A stretch of 64,000 nucleotides of DNA from Sediminibacillus dalangtanensis (lineage in GTDB: Bacteria > Bacillota > Bacilli > Bacillales > Amphibacillaceae). The notes under the pieces are model-generated. The model was not told the DNA's origin. It ran no database searches and saw only the letters and a list, made by a program, of their open reading frames with translations. Location: assembly GCF_017792025.1 (NCBI RefSeq), contig NZ_CP046956.1, forward strand, positions 1,054,001-1,118,000. Direction: 5' to 3'. The position numbers and the translations under genes are program-made. Positions within the stretch are counted from its first letter, which is position 1, and every line of letters starts with the position of its first letter. Shown piece after piece: positions 61,299 through 64,000 of this stretch.

Positions 61299-62773
61299 TG
61301 GCAGAAGAAAACCAACAAACAAGCCAGCCTGATATAAAAATCGGTCCGATGCTAGCCGTCATGTTAATCGGTGCATTCGTCGGTTTATTGAATGAAACTT
61401 TGCTGGCAACCGCATTGCCATCCATCATGGCTGATTTTGGTATTACAGAAAATAAAGTGCAATGGCTGACCACAGCTTTTCTACTGACGAACGGGGTGAT
61501 GATCCCGATTTCCGCTTTTTTAATTGAACGATTTACGACAAGGAAGTTGTTCATGACTGCTTTCAGTATTTTTGGGTTAGGTACATTGATCAGTTCACTG
61601 TCCCACGTATTTCCTTTACTACTAACGGGCCGGGTTATCCAGGCTGCAGGATCGGGAATCATGCTCCCGTTGATGATGACCGTCATTTTAACCGTGATCC
61701 CGAGAGAAAGGCGTGGTGCGGTTATGGGAATGGCGGGAATCGTCATCTCGTTTGCCCCGGCAATCGGACCGACGCTGTCCGGATGGCTATTAGAATACTT
61801 TTCATGGAGGGCGCTGTTCTATATTGTGCTGCCCATCGTGATTTTGACCATTGTGTTTGCTTACTTTTCAATGAGGAATGTCACTAGATTAACCAAGCCC
61901 AAGATCGATATTTTGTCGATTATCATGTCATCATTCGGTTTCGGCGGATTGTTGTATGGATTCAGCAGCGCTGGGGAAGATGGCTGGAGCAGCTCCAAAG
62001 TACTTGTTTGCTTGATCGGCGGTGCTATTATCCTGGCATTATTCATATGGCGCCAGCTAAAACTGGCTACACCGCTGTTGCAATTCAAAGTATTTAAATT
62101 CAACATTTTCAGCCTATCCCTAATCATAACCATGATCGTATTGATGTCGATGATCGGTGCAGAAACATTGCTGCCGCTATACATGCAGAATTTACGTGGT
62201 TTTACACCACTTGAGTCCGGCCTGATGTTGCTACCGGGTGCGATTGTAATGGGAATCATGTCGCCGATTACAGGGATGATGTTCGATAAGTTTGGAGCGC
62301 GCTGGCTAGCGGTGCCTGGTTTGGCTATAGTTGCAGTCACAACCTATATATTCACGAACTTGTCGATGGACACCTCGTTTACCATGCTTGCTATTGTGTA
62401 TGCTGTTCGTATGTTCGGTTTGGCGTTAGCCATGATGCCGGTTATGACAGCCGGACTAAACCAAATTCCAGATGAATGGAATGCCCACGGTTCAGCCATG
62501 GCGAACACAATGCAACAGGTGTCCGCATCGATTGGCACAGCTATCCTTATCACCGTGATGACAACTGCTGCCAAAAACTATCAGCCGGATATGTCTTCAC
62601 TGGCAGGACTATCCCAGGCGGATGCGAAGCAGCAGGTAGCCAATAGTGCGCTGTTGCATGGCTATAATAGCGCCTTTTTGTTTGCTTCCATCCTTGCTTT
62701 GGCCGGGATGCTGCTCGCACTGTTTTTAAATACGAAAAAAACTGACGAGAAAACGACGACAGTAGAAGAATAG
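61298..62773 (+). CDS. DHA2-family multidrug exporter (LmrB/EmrB-like)
   Basis: A 491-residue protein with 14 membrane segments. The TM4-5 region holds LTGRVIQAAGSGIMLPLMMT (DHA2 motif B with Arg) and the motif C-like GIVISFAPAIGPTLSGWLLE; the early motif is NETLLATALPSIMADFGI. A drug/proton antiporter of the inner membrane. It overlaps the TetR stop by one base, so the operon is regulator-exporter. The C-terminal third is similar to the truncated exporter at the start of the window. Confidence 0.93.
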   Translation: MAEENQQTSQPDIKIGPMLAVMLIGAFVGLLNETLLATALPSIMADFGITENKVQWLTTAFLLTNGVMIPISAFLIERFTTRKLFMTAFSIFGLGTLISSLSHVFPLLLTGRVIQAAGSGIMLPLMMTVILTVIPRERRGAVMGMAGIVISFAPAIGPTLSGWLLEYFSWRALFYIVLPIVILTIVFAYFSMRNVTRLTKPKIDILSIIMSSFGFGGLLYGFSSAGEDGWSSSKVLVCLIGGAIILALFIWRQLKLATPLLQFKVFKFNIFSLSLIITMIVLMSMIGAETLLPLYMQNLRGFTPLESGLMLLPGAIVMGIMSPITGMMFDKFGARWLAVPGLAIVAVTTYIFTNLSMDTSFTMLAIVYAVRMFGLALAMMPVMTAGLNQIPDEWNAHGSAMANTMQQVSASIGTAILITVMTTAAKNYQPDMSSLAGLSQADAKQQVANSALLHGYNSAFLFASILALAGMLLALFLNTKKTDEKTTTVEE

Positions 62774-62779
62774 CAGTAG

Positions 62780-62818
62780 CGGCATACTTCTGGTAATCCA
62801 GAGGTATGCCGTTTTTTT
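62780..62818 (+). terminator. Terminator of the TetR-DHA2 operon
   Basis: CGGCATACTTCTGG pairs with CCAGAGGTATGCCG (one G-U) around TAAT, followed by seven Ts. Confidence 0.93.
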
Positions 62819-62822
62819 AAAA

Positions 62823-62910
62823 GATAAGAAAGTATAAATTTCAGAGATGTCTAGCTCCAGCACCTACCCCCTCGAGGTCTTAAGTCCACCCTCTGTGTGG
62901 CAAAAAGCTT
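62823..62910 (+). repeat. Modular dispersed repeat, truncated copy (leader + part of module A)
   Basis: A degenerate leader (GATAAGAAAGTATAAATTTC), then CTAGCTCCAGCACCTACCCC, CTCGAGGTCTTAAGTCC and TGTGTGGCAAAAAGCTT, after which similarity to copy 1 ends. Directly behind a terminator T tract, like the other three copies. Confidence 0.8.
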
Positions 62911-62995
62911 TACAGGAAAAGTAGAAGAAAGGATAACTCGATACAGCATAACGAATAATGTCGGTTCCCACATTTTTTCGCTGAAGATTTCAGGT

Positions 62996-63214
62996 TTACG
63001 AGTTTTCTTTATCTGCTCTTTTTCCTGAAGACTGCCGGAATGGACTGCAGCCGTATCGACTTCCATACTTTTCCTTTCGCCAGCGGACCACTACCTCGTG
63101 CATCTCATTGGTAAGGCGAAGCAATTCCTCATCTGACAAACTGTGCGATTTTTCATAAACTACATACATTTCCCTTCTTAGCTGCTCCATCTTTTTTTCT
63201 AGCTGTTTCAACAT
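62996..63214 (-). CDS. Spo0E-like aspartyl-phosphate phosphatase
   Basis: A 72-residue protein. LEKKMEQLRREMYVVYEKSH and SLSDEELLRLTNEMHEVVVR follow the Spo0E pattern of two antiparallel helices, with LR-x-EM in the first and the S/T-x-x-L/M-D/H signature in the second (TNEMHE here instead of SQELD, so it may be less active). Spo0E proteins dephosphorylate Spo0A~P and delay sporulation. The C-terminal ~25 residues are extra. The ribosome binding site is weak. Confidence 0.7.
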   Translation of the reverse strand: MLKQLEKKMEQLRREMYVVYEKSHSLSDEELLRLTNEMHEVVVRWRKEKYGSRYGCSPFRQSSGKRADKENS

Positions 63215-63615
63215 ATTACTTCTCTACTTTCTTATGTAGATTGATTCATTACCACCATGCTTTTCAACAATAGCTGATCATTTTTCCTCAGAGACTTTTC
63301 GTAGAACCTTGTGTCTTGAGATGAAAAATTGGAAGGACTTTTGTTTGTAAAGCAATTTTATTTTCCACTCTGTACAGCAGTATCGCTTATGGGAAGCTGG
63401 TAAGAAAAAAGTTGTTATCTGACATTGTATTATCAAGGAAAGTTCACTCCTATTCAAGGGAACGTGTGTTCTTATTGTATAAGAACAACAGTGAATAGGC
63501 AAGCATACGATAGATGTATTTTAAAATGAAGTATAAAACGAAAGTAGACAGGATGTGGGACGATGTGAATCTTGAGGATGATACAGGGTCTGGGAAGTAC
63601 CGAACGAAAACCGAT
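63215..63615. other. Intergenic region with a small palindrome and a family-3 repeat fragment
   Basis: TGTTCTTAT-TGT-ATAAGAACA (63467-63487) is a perfect 9-bp palindrome without a T tract, possibly an operator. GGTCTGGGAAGTACCGAACG at 63589-63608 followed by AAAACCGA is a decayed family-3 repeat. No gene seen. Confidence 0.5.
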
Positions 63616-63768
63616 TTAGTGAATTGATTTTGTTTTTTGGAATTCATTGAGCAGCTTATCCAGTGCCTGGGAAATTTTTAGGACTTCATTCCCGTCCGGC
63701 TCACTGCTATAGGCTTTATACATCTTCAATCTTAATTGTTCTATCTCTCTTTCTAGATCTTTTTTCAT
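63616..63768 (-). CDS. Spo0E-like small phosphatase, 50 residues
   Basis: ATG at 63768 with AAGGTAGGG upstream. The protein has a first helix DLEREIEQLRLKMYKAYS and a second helix NEVLKISQALDKLLNEFQ. The SQALD motif matches the Spo0E SQELD signature, whose Asp is needed for dephosphorylating Spo0A~P, and the length is typical of short Spo0E-like proteins. No flanking gene shares its transcript. Confidence 0.8.
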   Translation of the reverse strand: MKKDLEREIEQLRLKMYKAYSSEPDGNEVLKISQALDKLLNEFQKTKSIH

Positions 63769-63941
63769 AAATTATACCCTACCTTATCTATGATTCTATT
63801 GAAATAGTATCTTTTTTTTCGAATTAATTCAATTAAAAGTAGTACCTTTTTCACAAAAATTCCTTTATTTGGATACAGAAACGAAAATTAGACGGATGAC
63901 ATACAATGAGATGTAACCATAGGGAAGGAGGTTCAGAATAT

Positions 63942-64000
63942 GTATCATCCATGGCAGATGCCTTCAAATCCCCCATCTGATTGGTGGGAAAGGGGACAAA
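63942..64000 (+). CDS. Start of an unidentified gene (cut by window edge)
   Basis: ATG at 63942 with GGAAGGAGGTT upstream, open to the window end. The 19 visible residues (MYHPWQMPSNPPSDWWERG) are rich in Pro and Trp. Not recognised. Confidence 0.6.

Overview
The window looks like a chromosomal segment of a spore-forming Firmicute of the family Bacillaceae, most like the moderately halophilic or alkaliphilic lineages (Virgibacillus, Oceanobacillus or Terribacillus type). The reasons are the strong GGAGG-type ribosome binding sites, many TTG/GTG starts, a qoxABCD quinol oxidase, a GerA-type germinant receptor operon, CotX/CotW-like coat proteins, Spo0E-like phosphatases, a B. subtilis-like cysH-cysP-sat-cysC operon, HemAT, a BCCT osmolyte transporter and families of intergenic repeats. 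No rRNA, tRNA, CRISPR array, prophage or intact insertion sequence was seen.

Layout. 0-4 kb: 3' end of a DHA2 drug exporter, then a TetR repressor divergent from an MMPL exporter. 4-5.3 kb: a SAM methyltransferase facing a Cys-rich copper-storage protein. 5.4-10.9 kb: mannitol operon mtlA-mtlR-mtlD with a three-domain EIICBA. 11-16.8 kb: BCCT transporter, HemAT oxygen sensor and a secreted lipase. 16.8-18.8 kb: an isolated zinc-type S14 gene, a DUF4363/DUF421 pair and a small membrane protein. 18.8-22.8 kb: qoxABCD behind two palindromes of FNR/Rex type. 23.2-25.4 kb: a stand-alone SIR2-domain protein facing a translationally coupled potassium channel/HD nucleotidase pair. 26.2-29.3 kb: ArsP-type permease, DinB-like pseudogene and a SetA-like MFS exporter. 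29.4-34.1 kb: spore block (CotX, CotW, GerA-type A-B-C). 34.4-36.2 kb: PAS-GGDEF protein. 36.3-41 kb: sulfate assimilation operon divergent from comA (phosphosulfolactate synthase), which is preceded by an unexplained structured leader. 41.5-50 kb: mixed metabolic genes (VOC protein, ROK sugar kinase, GNATs, hydrolase, MFS, SDR, LysR, thioesterase). 50-52.7 kb: DacC and a siderophore-type esterase. 53-58.8 kb: Opp-type peptide ABC operon containing a 30-codon ORF. 59-62.8 kb: GNAT-HAD pair and a TetR-DHA2 exporter operon. 62.9-64 kb: two Spo0E-like small genes and the start of an unidentified gene.

Functional links. Sulfate import, activation and reduction (cysP, sat, cysC, cysH) yield sulfite, the co-substrate of ComA, which could lead towards sulfolactate. 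MtlA, MtlR and MtlD form a closed mannitol uptake, control and oxidation loop. The two efflux systems (MMPL; DHA2) each lie beside a TetR gene and carry ACC-N4-GGT palindromes in their promoters.

The most unusual content is non-coding. A modular repeat family sits exactly behind the U-tract of four intrinsic terminators. A second repeat family carries its own terminator hairpin. There is a roughly 125-nt closed RNA fold before comA, and a 52-bp tandem array. All functional assignments rest on reading motifs and family resemblance by eye; no database search was run.
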